64,000 nt of DNA. Source: Paralichthys olivaceus. Lineage: Eukaryota > Chordata > Actinopteri > Pleuronectiformes > Paralichthyidae. Every line of letters starts with the position of its first letter. The first letter of the stretch is position 1. The notes below the pieces were generated by a model. The model saw nothing but the letters and a program-made list of their open reading frames with translations, did not search any database and was not told the DNA's origin. A program made the translations under genes and the position numbers. This document shows, piece by piece, positions 50,591 to 61,066 of this stretch. The stretch spans positions 9,843,001 to 9,907,000 of the forward strand of contig NC_091094.1 in NCBI RefSeq assembly GCF_024713975.1. The letters are read 5' to 3'.

Positions 50591-53500
50591 ATGATGCTGC
50601 AGTGGTGGCTGGTTTTGGCTGGTGGTGAGTGAACTCTATTTTAAATATGCTTAATTTGGAGTTTTAGTTTTTTGATTAATGAATTCTAATTGTTTGATTG
50701 TGATGTATTGTGATGTATTGTGCTGTATGATGTAATAGTGAAATGGCATCTAGAAGAGTGTGACTGCTGTGACTCCTAAACTTAATCATCAGCAACATCA
50801 CAAAACTCAGAACTTTTAAATGATGGTAAATATTTCAGTTTTTTTATAGAAATATTTTAGTATCCTTTTGCCTTTAAAAACCCCTCTACTCTTGTTAATT
50901 TATCACTTAATATCTTTTATCTTACCTGCTGATTCTTATAATCACTTTTATTGTCTCATGTACCTCTACATGCTTTATGTATTTTATGCTTTTCATTTTT
51001 ATTTGATGTTATGTTTTATTTCTTTAATAGAGCACTTTCAGTGGCATTATTTGTATGAAACAGTTTTTTCAGTGGTTCAGATTATTTGAATGGGTATTGA
51101 CGGAAATTATTTTTTAGGAATTTTCAGTGTCAGTCTCCATTGAAAGTTTCACACAGTTAACTAGTGTGTGTGTCAGTGCGTGTGTGTGTGTGTGACAAAT
51201 AGACAGCATACAATGATAATAATTGTAACAATATAATGATTGTTTCCCCTAAACTCCCTTGATTATAAAACCACCACCAAATAAATTTGATTTTTTGCAA
51301 AACCCAGATAACAAACTATATACTGTTACAACCAGATGTTAAACCACAAATACAGCAGCTGTTTGTCTTTCTTCCTCTTTCCAGAATTCATCTTCATTTG
51401 CATTTCCAGCCAGTTTTCACTGCAGAAGAGACAGTGTGTTTTCCATGTGAACAGCAAAGCTTATAACACTCAACAAAATCACAAATACGTGACTGCTGGT
51501 AATGTGAGTGGGTCGGTGCAGGACTGTGAGAACACCCACTGCTGCGTGGGATACTTCCTGGTTATTAACGGCCAGCCGGTGGTCGACCTTCTCGGTAAGA
51601 AGTCTTAAAGTCTTAAAACTCAGGAGGTGAACTGGACCAGTGTCTTTGAACTGGACTGGACCACATGCTGGATTATTGTTGTACCATCAAAGAAAGAGTC
51701 ATCGACATTCTTTACATATATTGGTCATTGGTTGTTATGTGTATTATGTAACACATACTAAATATAGGTTGTTTCATTTAATCATGTGATATCTGTACCT
51801 GATTTTTGTGTTGCAGCTTGTGACGTGGCTGAAAAGTCTTGCCCAGATGCAACCTGCAAGACACAAACACGGTTTAACAGTAGCCTCATTAAATGTGTGT
51901 GTAACACAGACCTCTGCAACAGCAATTTAACTTGGACACATTCAGAACAGCCTCGACTCACCTACTCTCATTTTGCAGGTATGACAAGAATACATTTGCT
52001 ATCAGTCATATATTATCACTTGCAACCCACGTAAGGATAAACTATTCTGATTAAATAATATATTTCCTAACAGGCCAATCTTTTATTTTGAAAGTCTGAT
52101 ATAGGGACGATTATACTACATTTTTTTAAACTAAAGTTAATCCAGTGTTTCCATTCATATTATTTTTATCAAGCTATATTGACTTAATATGAATAGAAAT
52201 AATTACCTCTTACATATTTGAACATTTAATTGGGAAACTGACTGAATTACAATCGATGTTATTCATCAGAAAATATTAACTCATGCTTTTTGTTTTCTTT
52301 CCAGATGATGTCATGAAGGTTGTTTTGATTCTGATTAGTATTTCGCTCGTCCTCGTCCTCATGATCGTTGCCGCCAAGTGGAGAAACCTCTTCAAAGACA
52401 AACGTACGATAGAAACAAACACCTTCATTATTTTAACTTGAACATGAGTTTGGTGTCTGAAGACCAGTTCTAGTCACAGGATCAATCACATGATATAAAA
52501 GTAATAACTGTATTTGTAAAGCACGTAAAAACATTCTGTCCACATCTTTTAAGCTCAGATTCAGTTCTCATGATGTCCTTGTTTGACCATGGAATTGTTT
52601 CATTCTCTTGGCTGGACTGACCTTGAGGTTTATCTCTGTTATGATACTCCCTCTTACCTGCGTCTTTTCTTTGTTACTCTTCAATCACATCCTCGTCTTG
52701 TTACGTAGTTTTACGATAACTTCTATAACTTCTTTCATTATTTTAGAGAGGAAACTACAAGCTGTTGATTGTTGTGTGTCCCCGTCGTGTTCCTGCCAAA
52801 CAGCAAAAACCTCTGAGATTGATGTAGCAGACATTGAACTACAGCAGGTAAATCTACTGAGTGGATTCATATCTTAGGATACTCAGTATAGGTGCTATAT
52901 TTTCTCTTTTACCAATTTCTTCATGGCATTTTCAGATTCTGGGCCGTGGCTATTTTGCTACTGTCTGGCAGGGGAAATACAGAGGATCCACGGTGGCTGT
53001 GAAAGTTTTCCCTGCAGGTTGGAGACAAACATTTTCCACAGAGAAGGAGGTGTATGAGCTGCCACTGATGAAGCATGCTGCGATTCTCCACTTCCTGGGC
53101 ACTGGGAGGAAGGCGGATGATAGCAGTTTGCACATCGTTCTGCAGTTTGCTGAATATGTGAGGGGCAACTATTCATAAATGAAAAAATTATTAACTGTGC
53201 ATTTTCCCAAAGAACAAAAGTTATTCAAGGAAAAGGGAACAGAGAAAGCAGTTTAATTGTAAGGAATCAGAGAAAGGTCATTTTATGAGTTTTGATACAA
53301 AATGAATACTTAACCTTGAATGCTTAGTGTTAAAATCTGAATACCATTTAAAAACATTTAATGTAAGTAATTTTATTTCCCTTTTAGAAAATAGATACAT
53401 TTCAAGTAGTACATTTAAAAAAACCTGATGAGTATTAATGTTATTTATTTCTAGGTAGCTCAGATTTGGTCTGTTTCACATTTAACATTCAAGTTGATTG

Positions 53501-55212
53501 ACGACATATAAATATATATAAAATGCACAGATTGGTCTACATTCACACTGTAACTTGGCTGTTCACCTGAGGCCAAAGTGTCCAGAATTAATAACTGAAC
53601 GTCCCTTTGTCGTCTCTTTGATTTCAGGGTTCTCTTCATTCCTTTCTGTGTAAACACACCACCAGCTGGATGCTGTCACTGAAGTTGTGCCAGTCCTTAT
53701 CGCAGGGACTTTCCTATCTCCACTCTGACCTTCGCAGATATGGTACTGGCCAAGATATTTCTTCGAAACGAATGTGCGTGTCTGTGAATTAACCTACGTA
53801 GACAGCGTGGGTGTAATATAAAAAGGGTGCTGACCATTGCACCTAGTGACGAGTACAATATACAGTATGTTACATTGGTTTTCATGTCCAGTGTTTGTTT
53901 CTGTATCAGTAAAACCCACTACAGTTACATTTTCAAATTAAATCTGTATATTTTAATCAACACATATGTTTCTTCTCTCGCAGACGTGCACAAACCTCCT
54001 GTGGCTCACAGAGACCTCAGCAGCTCCAACGTGCTTGTGAAAGCAGATGGAACCTGTGCCCTGTGTGATTTTGGATGCTCCGCCATCCTGCGTTCATGTT
54101 CAGGACATCACAGCTGGCAGCGGAGCCACACCACACACAAGATGAGAACGACACAGGTCGGGGCCGGAACTTTCTATTCTAATAATAATGATATGGAATA
54201 AGGGAACTGTCAGCTCACAGAAGAAATCTGGATTCTCACATTTTTGTCCATCTTCAGGGTTATCGTCAGTTGGGCACACTGCGCTACATGGCCCCTGAGA
54301 TCCTGGAGGGCTCTGTAAACCTGAGCAGAAGGTGGTGTCTCATGCAGACGGACATCTATGCTTTGGGACTGCTGCTGTGGGAGATCTGGATGCGCTGCTC
54401 AGATTTATCTGAAGGTAAACTTCATGTCAGTCACAAATAATCCTGGAAACCCATCAGTAACAGAGTATTTCTACCCAACATTCAGTGTTTTCAAAGAGGT
54501 GGTATGTGCATTGTGGAGGTAGCTGGGAGAGCACCTTCACATTGACCAGAGGATCAATTAGCACAGGCTAGTTCAGTGTCGCAGTGTCTGTCTCAGTCCT
54601 TGTGTGTCTCCTTGACGAAGCTCAGCTGCTGCCTTCTGTACCAGAGCATGAATCAGCTAACAGCTCTCACCTGCACTGATGGATCCTCTGGTCCAGGTGA
54701 AGGTGGTCCCAAAGCTTCCTCCACAGGCATTAACTAAGGTCTCTTGTAAAGCTCAAGAACATCACTTATAATAACTATCACTTCCAAAGGAACTGCAGAA
54801 TCCAAGTGCATCAATTTGTTATATCCTTGACAGACAAATGTCTCCATCTACAGGCAGTATTGTTCCACCACATCTGTTGCCGTATGAATCTGAGCTGGGA
54901 GCCAATGTAACGCTGAGGAGCCTCATCATGTTTGTGTTAAACCTGGACAAGAGACCCTCCATTCCTGAACACTGGGAGCTGCTGCCACAGGTACAGGAGC
55001 TTCTTACTTAGACGTGGGGTTATTATATTGGCTCTGCAGTGAGCTGGTTCTATGGATGTATTGACTTTACTTCTTCACACTTTCAGGGATCTGCACTGCA
55101 GGAGCTCCTGACAGACTGTTGGGATTTTGACCCGGACGCTCGGCTGACAGCTCAGTGTGTCGTGGACAGATTAGTCTCTCTCCAGTCTTATGTCTCTGAA
55201 AGCAGCTCATGA
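50591..55212 (+). CDS. amhr2: Anti-Mullerian hormone receptor type 2
   Basis: Eleven coding exons: 50591-50624, 51385-51594, 51817-51978, 52305-52403, 52747-52847, 52936-53157, 53628-53742, 53984-54156, 54258-54414, 54854-54990, 55087-55212; phases agree, giving 511 residues (human 573). A hydrophobic signal peptide ([11 protein letters not shown] onward) leads to an extracellular domain with ten cysteines, ending in the CNTDLCN motif of type II TGF-beta-family receptors. One membrane span covers about 138-159. The kinase domain starts near 203: glycine loop [10 protein letters not shown], lysine 225 in VAVKVF, catalytic [10 protein letters not shown] (Asp 325), CDFG (Asp 343), YMAPEIL (383-388). 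All key catalytic residues are present. The C-terminus is short. Family knowledge: binds AMH, signals through type I receptors and Smad1/5/8, and controls germ-cell number and gonadal sex in fish. The start was chosen for the signal peptide; the second ATG one codon on is equally usable. Confidence 0.94.
50860..51065 (+). repeat. Fish repeat tail in amhr2 intron 1
   Basis: A T-rich stretch ends in 'agagcactttcagtggcatt' and 'atttgtatgaaacag', resembling the usual 'gcactttgagctgcatttct' plus 'tgtatgaaaggtgc' end of an abundant fish retroposed family. Strongly decayed. Confidence 0.35.
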
Positions 55213-56119
55213 CTCGGACTTGCTGTTGCACTGTTCTCTTTGCAGAGGTTTTAATCAGGTAGAATTCTACAGGTAAAACCCATTAACTTGAACATTACTA
55301 CATCTTAATCCAGGTACATTATAAAAAAAAAATCCATATTGTTGTGATTATTGAGAAAGAAACATCACTTATGGGAGAAAATGAAATGTGTTTCCATAAC
55401 CTCAGCATGTAGCTTGGTATTCTGTGCCTCATATTATCTCTTCCTTGTTCTGTTTTAAATTTTTACATTTGTACTCTCACCTAGTTCCCATTTTGTAATC
55501 TATTTTAATCATTTTATCATATTACTATTTCCTCATCTGTAACATGTTTTTATTTCTGTATGTAATGCTGTATGATCTTCAAATAGTTTTTAATTGTTTC
55601 TCATTGTTTTTTTTAAACAGTTTCTTATTGTTTGCCTTCAATTTTTTTATTTTAACTTGCTACACGAATAAAGATTATTATTATCATTATTATTATTATT
55701 ATTATTATTATAATTATCTAACTGTGATAGATTATTGTATTTTACACATTTTAATAATTATGATAAAAATCATATAGTTAAACTTGAGGTAACTAGACCC
55801 TTTTAACAGAAGACAATTTGACTTGCCACAGCAGAACACTGATAAGTATGGTCTTTGTTAGATTTGCTTTCCATCCGTTTTCCGTTTTCCCAATTAAGAA
55901 ACCTTAAACTAAAAGTTGAGTTATCCCAGGCAACATATTAAGGCAACAGAAAATAATATGTCATAGGACTAAGTGTTGGTTCATACTGGAATGGAAACAT
56001 GTGTGACTCTGACTCACAGGGGTTAACAATGATTTGTATTCAGGTGTGTGTGTGCGTGTGTGTGCGCGCGCGTGTCATTGAAACTAGATGATACAGGAAT
56101 GTTGCCATTACGTAGCCAT
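55213..56119. other. amhr2 3' UTR and spacer to the prr13 pair
   Basis: The stretch is AT-rich with a possible polyadenylation signal AATAAA near 55667 just before an (ATT)n microsatellite at about 55673-55713, then unique AT-rich sequence and a GT/GC-alternating run near 56045-56075. No exon recognised. Confidence 0.5.
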
Positions 56120-56241
56120 CAATAGTGGGCGTGGCTTCCTACTATATCCTCTCGCAGTTAAATGCGGAAGTGTCAGAAGTCACATTCGGACGAAGCTGAG
56201 TTCCTGAACAAACTCGCACAGACCAGAGGAGAGTTCCTGAG
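56120..56241 (+). promoter_or_regulatory. prr13 copy A promoter and non-coding exon 1
   Basis: A GC-box-like gggcgtgg (56127-56134) is followed 29 bases on by the block AGTTAAATGCGGAAGTG (56156-56172), which contains an ETS-type GGAAGTG. The leader runs to a donor at GAG|gtaaga (exon end 56241) and splices to the acceptor before 56911. The same arrangement recurs in front of copy B at 59862-59945, which supports function. Confidence 0.6.
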
Positions 56242-56764
56242 GTAAGACACTGAATCCAGATGTTGAAGGGAATTCTAATTAAACGTAACGTGTGCAGAAC
56301 AAAACAACCTAAGACTCCAGATGTCAGAAGTGTTCACAGGTACAGACTGGTGGTTGTTGACATTTTGGATGTTGTGACGTCATGGCCTGTCACAAATGGT
56401 TGAAAATTACCACATAGTTTGAGCAGGAAGTATATTTTGTGATTTGGGTTATTTGTTAGTTGCTTTAAAGTTTTATAAATTGTATTTTTTTCTTACCTGT
56501 AGCAGACCTATGGTTGACCGTTGAATCCTAAAGCTATAAATAACATTTCCTGTATCTATCAAAAGAACAAGCATTCAGAACTTTTACTTAAATTAAAAAT
56601 AGCCTGTCACAACGGACACTTACTTGAACTCTTACTAAGTTACAAGATTGACAAATATAGTTTAAGTATCAAAAGTTTTTACATGTGATTTAATTTGATC
56701 CATACATTCAAACACCTCTCCATATATGTCAGTCTTTTCCCGTGAATGTTGTATTTTTGTGCTC

Positions 56765-56880
56765 TGCTACACACAACATCCATTGCACTTCTGTTCGTCC
56801 TGATTGTTAAGCAACATGTGGGAAACATGTGATTCATGAATATGGGCTATACAAATACAATTTGACTGATTGATTTTACT
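56765..56880 (+). repeat. Internally deleted teleost interspersed repeat
   Basis: Pieces 'cattgcacttctgttcgtcc' and 'gaatatgggctatacaaata' plus 'caatttgactgattgatt' match the start and end of the 3' part of the element also found reversed at 35255-35400. The middle is missing. Lies in intron 1 of prr13 copy A and is absent from copy B, so it probably inserted after, or was lost since, the duplication. Confidence 0.55.
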
Positions 56881-56934
56881 AAATATTCATTACATTTAAT
56901 TGTTTTCCAGGTTTCCTGAAGAAAAAACATAACC

Positions 56935-58295
56935 ATGTGGCCAAATCAAGGTAGGATTACTCACATAAGCAGCATACACTATGTTATACTTTGCTTTATA
57001 CCAATTTTACAATATAGATGTTTTGAAGAATAAATTGTGTTTGCTTTTATGTGTACCAGGACCTCCCCCTCCAATGTGCTCATCAAATCCTGCCTTCCCT
57101 CCTGGCTACAACCCTTCGTATCCTGCCGGACCTCCTCCAGGAGTCTTCCCTCAGCCTCCAAACCCTGCGTACCCACCATACCAGTACCCAGCTGTTATGA
57201 GCCCAGGTGTTATGAACCCAGCCATTATGAATCCAGCTGTTATGGGCCGAGCTGTAGTACCAAACGCACCTCTAGGTCCTCATCCTTATGGACCTCCAGG
57301 ATCTCATGCTTATGGACCTCCAGGAACTCATTCTTATCCTATGGCTCCAGGTGGATATCCAGTGGTCCCTACTGCAGGTTGTCACCCAGGTCCATACCCA
57401 CACTCTCCAAAATGGGGACCCCACAAAGGCTACCACAAAGGCTACCACCATGGCTACCCCCATGGCTATCATCATGGAGGGAGGAATCACATGACTGGAG
57501 CATTAGCTGGAGGATTGACAGCAATGGTAGTGGGGGCAGTCGGACACAAAGCCAACAAAAAGATGAGGAAGAAGATGAAGAAAGCACATAAGTGGCACAA
57601 GCATGGACTCTACGGCAAGGTGAGATTCTGTTTAGTTTAGAGGTTTAAAATGACTCCTCTTGCAGGTGCACAAAGGCTTAAACCTTAATTTCACCAAACA
57701 TTATAAGCAAGAGGAAATATAACATTGTATTATTATTATTAAGGAATACTACAATCAGTAGTGTATGATCCTCTTGCCCTTCTGTGACTACACATTGCTG
57801 CTTATTATTTTGATCAGTAAGGTAATCATACTTTATTGGGTATAAAGGCAAAATACAGTATTGCATAGTTGGCATTTTGGTGAACACTAAACATCCAAGA
57901 CAAAACAGTAGGAGGACAAAACTGAGAGGAAAAGGCATAGTTACAAATCTTTCTGCAAGGGAACACAGTATAGATTTATCAAGACATCTATTTTAGATTG
58001 ATGGTGGAGAACATGGATTCTAACAGGCACAAATCTATTTCAAATAAATAATCAGTGAGTCAGGCAGACTAGACTTGCAAATTCAACTAAATAAGCCCTC
58101 TGCCCCTGCACTCTCTCGTTCAGTAGGAGGAGGGGTAGCGGGTTAATAAGGTGGATGCATTTTACTAATTTTCTGAACAACAGAGATGGAATCCCTGTTT
58201 GAGTTGAATGTAGTTGAGCCTGATCAGTGACAGTTACGTAGGTGATGTGAATTAAGTTAAAAAAGTATAATTTTCTCTTTTTCTCCACAGTCCTC

Positions 58296-58326
<31 letters not shown>

Positions 58327-58335
58327 TCAGACTGA
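56935..58335 (+). CDS. prr13: Proline-rich protein 13, copy A
   Basis: Three coding exons: 56935-56950, 57060-57619, 58291-58335; 206 residues (human PRR13 148). It begins MWPNQG, then a proline/tyrosine/glycine-rich region (NPAYPPYQYPA, repeats of VMNPA and PYGPPG). A histidine/tyrosine/lysine segment built on HKGYHKGYHHGYPHGYHHGG follows at about 146-165. A short glycine/hydrophobic patch and the basic motif KKMRKKMKKAHK come next. The tail is eleven serines then DSD, the same ending as human PRR13. Exon 3 encodes only that acidic-serine tail. Family knowledge: PRR13 (also TXR1) is a small, little-studied protein reported to reduce thrombospondin-1 expression and affect taxane resistance in human cells; the molecular mechanism is unclear. 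Human PRR13 also neighbours AMHR2. Low-complexity composition means the call rests on overall architecture and synteny. Confidence 0.88.
58291..58335 (+). repeat. (AGC)n coding trinucleotide run, copy A tail
   Basis: Nine AGC codons after two TCC codons encode the polyserine tail. Pure triplet repeats of this kind are length-unstable, so allele variation in serine number is likely. Confidence 0.7.
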
Positions 58336-58749
58336 GGTCAACATTTCGAGACACAGCCTCCACAGAAATTCTGACGGCCTTATAATTTCTTATTTCTTAT
58401 TCTGATTTATGGGAATTACTTTTTGTCATGTCTAGTATGGGCTTTTTATAACACACGTCTTTTTGTTGTGTTCTCTGTCAAACATTCTGTTGTTACAGTT
58501 TCTTTAAGTAAAAGTACTTGCTGCTATGCAAACATACTGAAATATTCTGAGGAGGGATTGCAGCTATGGATACGTCTTTCAATATTTAAAACAAAATCTT
58601 TAGTTTTCTCATTAAGATCAACAAAGAGGTGCAGATGATAAAGGTTTTTTCTGAATTTCACCAAAGACTTTTTGATGTTTCACAGCAGAAAAGTGACACA
58701 TGGAGCTAAAACTGTTAATCTTCACTGTTACATTTGCATGAAATCTGTT

Positions 58750-59352
58750 ACACTAGTTGGTTTGGTTACGTAGCTGAAACTAAACCAGGTTTTGAGTTAT
58801 TCTTTGCTGCAACTATGTTATTTTGTTAAGATGAAACAATAAAAACAATAGAAAACAATATGTAAACCAGGCCAGTACTTTGTGCACCGTGATCCTTTTC
58901 TTCATGTCACAGTAAGAAAAGCACAGGTGTAAATAATATAAGTAATGAGGTTAGATTCCATTATACTACTTTTAGTTTCAGGTTCCTGGTATTTGTCTTG
59001 CTGGCTCACATCACAGTGTCATTGACTTATACTGGGACACATCAAAGTTGTTAAAGCAACATTAAGCAACAACTTTTACCATCTTCATAGAAACAGCTAT
59101 GTCTGTCCGACTGTTACAAGTCAAAGTGCCTACATCGAATGCTGTCGTCATTATTATGGATTGCTGCATGTTTTTCCTTGTCATGACTTGTCTAAATGCT
59201 TGTATTGTTATTTATATTTATATGTTGCACAATGATTGGTTGGATTATGTAGCTGAACCTAAATAAACTTGAGTTTGGAGTTATTAATGGCTAATGTGTA
59301 ATTTTTTTGTTGAAACAAGGTGAAACTATTGAAGCAATAGGAAACAATGTGT
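58750..59352 (+). repeat. Duplicated 3' UTR-like segment after prr13 copy A
   Basis: The segment 58750-58868 ('ggttacgtagctgaaactaa', 'ttgagttatt', 'gaaacaataaaaacaatag') recurs in diverged form at 59235-59352 ('ggattatgtagctgaaccta', 'ggagttatta', 'gaagcaataggaaacaatg'). The first unit carries the likely copy A polyadenylation signal AATAAA at 58838-58843. The second carries 'aaataaac' near 59264. Confidence 0.6.
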
Positions 59353-59394
59353 GGTAAGTGTTTATGAAACGGTTCATCTATGATGTAATGGATG

Positions 59395-59657
59395 GTTTTG
59401 TATGTGTGTGTACTCGTTTTTGTGACAAAACAGCAGTAACACTGATCTTGTCGGGACCAGTAAACCTCACAGGGACCAAGGCTGAGTCCTAATCAATCCA
59501 TTCTAAGGTTAAAGTTAATGGTAAGACGTGAATTGTGGTTGGGTTGAGGTTGGGGTTGGGTATGAACTGATAACAGTTGAGGTGATAAATAAGGTTTTGG
59601 GTGTGTTAACCACAATGAATGGAAGGCAATGGAAAGTGTGTGTGTGTGTGTGTGTGT
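59395..59657 (+). repeat. Teleost interspersed repeat with (GT)n
   Basis: Order of blocks 'actcgtttttgtgac', 'gggaccagtaaacctcacag', 'ctaaggttaaagttaatggt', 'ggttgaggttggggttggg', 'aatggaaggcaatggaaagt' and a terminal (GT)n is that of a common fish repeat that usually flanks microsatellites. It separates prr13 copy A from copy B. Confidence 0.6.
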
Positions 59658-59785
59658 TCTCTGCTTCACACTGATTATATGTGTTCAGCATTGTCCTATA
59701 GAAACCAGTAGATCAGGACTGTTGTCATGATGGAAATCATGAGTGCAGCCTGGGGCGTGGGTCCCTGAAGTTGATGATACACTAA

Positions 59786-59861
59786 AGTCCGTGCACGTCC
59801 ACGCACTTCAAAAAAAAAAAACACGTTCACGCACTTTGAACTTCCTGGACGTGCACGGACT
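59786..59861. repeat. Perfect 15-bp inverted repeat (hairpin) before copy B
   Basis: AGTCCGTGCACGTCC (59786-59800) is matched exactly by its reverse complement GGACGTGCACGGACT (59847-59861); pairing continues imperfectly for about 10 more bases inward. The loop holds a poly-A run. Two near-direct copies of 'cacgcactt' lie within. The right arm ends at the base before the copy B GC box. It could be a small palindromic transposon remnant or a paired regulatory site (each arm contains GTGCAC). Confidence 0.8.
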
Positions 59862-59945
59862 GGGCGTGGTTTACTGCATCCTCGCCCAGTTAAATGCGGA
59901 AGTGAGACGCTGACAATCTTAAACACCCGAGGAGAGAAAACTAAG
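59862..59945 (+). promoter_or_regulatory. prr13 copy B promoter and non-coding exon 1
   Basis: gggcgtgg (59862-59869) and the 17-base block AGTTAAATGCGGAAGTG (59888-59904) are identical to those before copy A with nearly the same spacing (26 versus 29 bases between starts). The leader ends at the donor AAG|gtaaga (exon end 59945) and joins the acceptor before 61020. Confidence 0.6.
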
Positions 59946-61066
59946 GTAAGACTGAATCTACACGTCGACAAATACAGATTACAAGTCAATAACAAAACTA
60001 CCTGAAACTGCAGCTGCCACATGACGTAGAGACCTCCTGGTTATTTCTGTCGTATTATACTTGTATTACAGATTTAAAGGCAGAAAGTGTTTCAGGTTGT
60101 TGTTGACACAGACCACAGTTTAACGTCATGACGTCATAAAATGTCTTAATCTGAGCAAGAAGTTTATTTTGTGATTCGAGTTTTTTGTTGGATTGGTAAT
60201 AAAGTTTTAAAAACTAAGTTTGTAACCTACGTTAGACCTGCACTTGGTTGATTAACAGATGCACCTCGCTAAAGATAATACAGTGCAATACATGTTTCCT
60301 TTACCCAGTGGTGGAAGAAGCATTCAGATCTTTTACTGTAAAAATACAGAAGTAAAAGTCAATCTAACTATTTCTAAGTACATGTATTGTTAGCAAAATA
60401 CATGTTAAATGATCAAAAATAAAAATGTTCTCATTATTGAATAAAATAATACTATTATGATGTTATTTGGGTTTTTATGGCTGATACATTATTGTGTAAA
60501 TATCATTTAATATTACAAATAGTGAAACAAAAACATCTTAACTACTTCATGTACTTTCTGGTGGTTAACTGATAAGGGACATGAATTACCTGAAATTAAT
60601 CAGTGATTAATCAGTTTGTATTTGTATGTTAGATAGAGTGTGTACACTGTGTATTTGTTTTGTAGTAAAGTTATCATCTGATATAAATTACCACAGGACT
60701 TCTTTGTTTGGAGAAAAAAAATATGTGACTGGATCTGGATTAAATCACAGTCGAGAAAGTAAATTATATGGTAAGATACAGTCTGGTTTCACCTTAAGAG
60801 ATATTTCACACTTTTCCAGTGTTTAAGATAGAGTCGTACGAATAAGATATATTTGTAGTTTTAGACCAAACACAGGTAACAGATTGTAGCCTACTACTGT
60901 AGCGTGGTAAAAACTCACAGGTAAATGCATATGAAAATGCATGAAAACCAGAACAGATGCTCAAATTCTGATTATTTGTAATGTAGTTAATTAAATTGTA
61001 TTTCTTAATGTTTCTCCAGGTTTCCTTCTGAAGTGTTTGACCTGTCAGGTCAAAAATAATATAACC

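Noticed and set aside
57272-57591. Antisense and alternative frames inside the prr13 coding exons
   Set aside because: Repeat-rich coding DNA opens several frames; only the frame with MWPNQG, matching exon phases and the serine tail fits PRR13.
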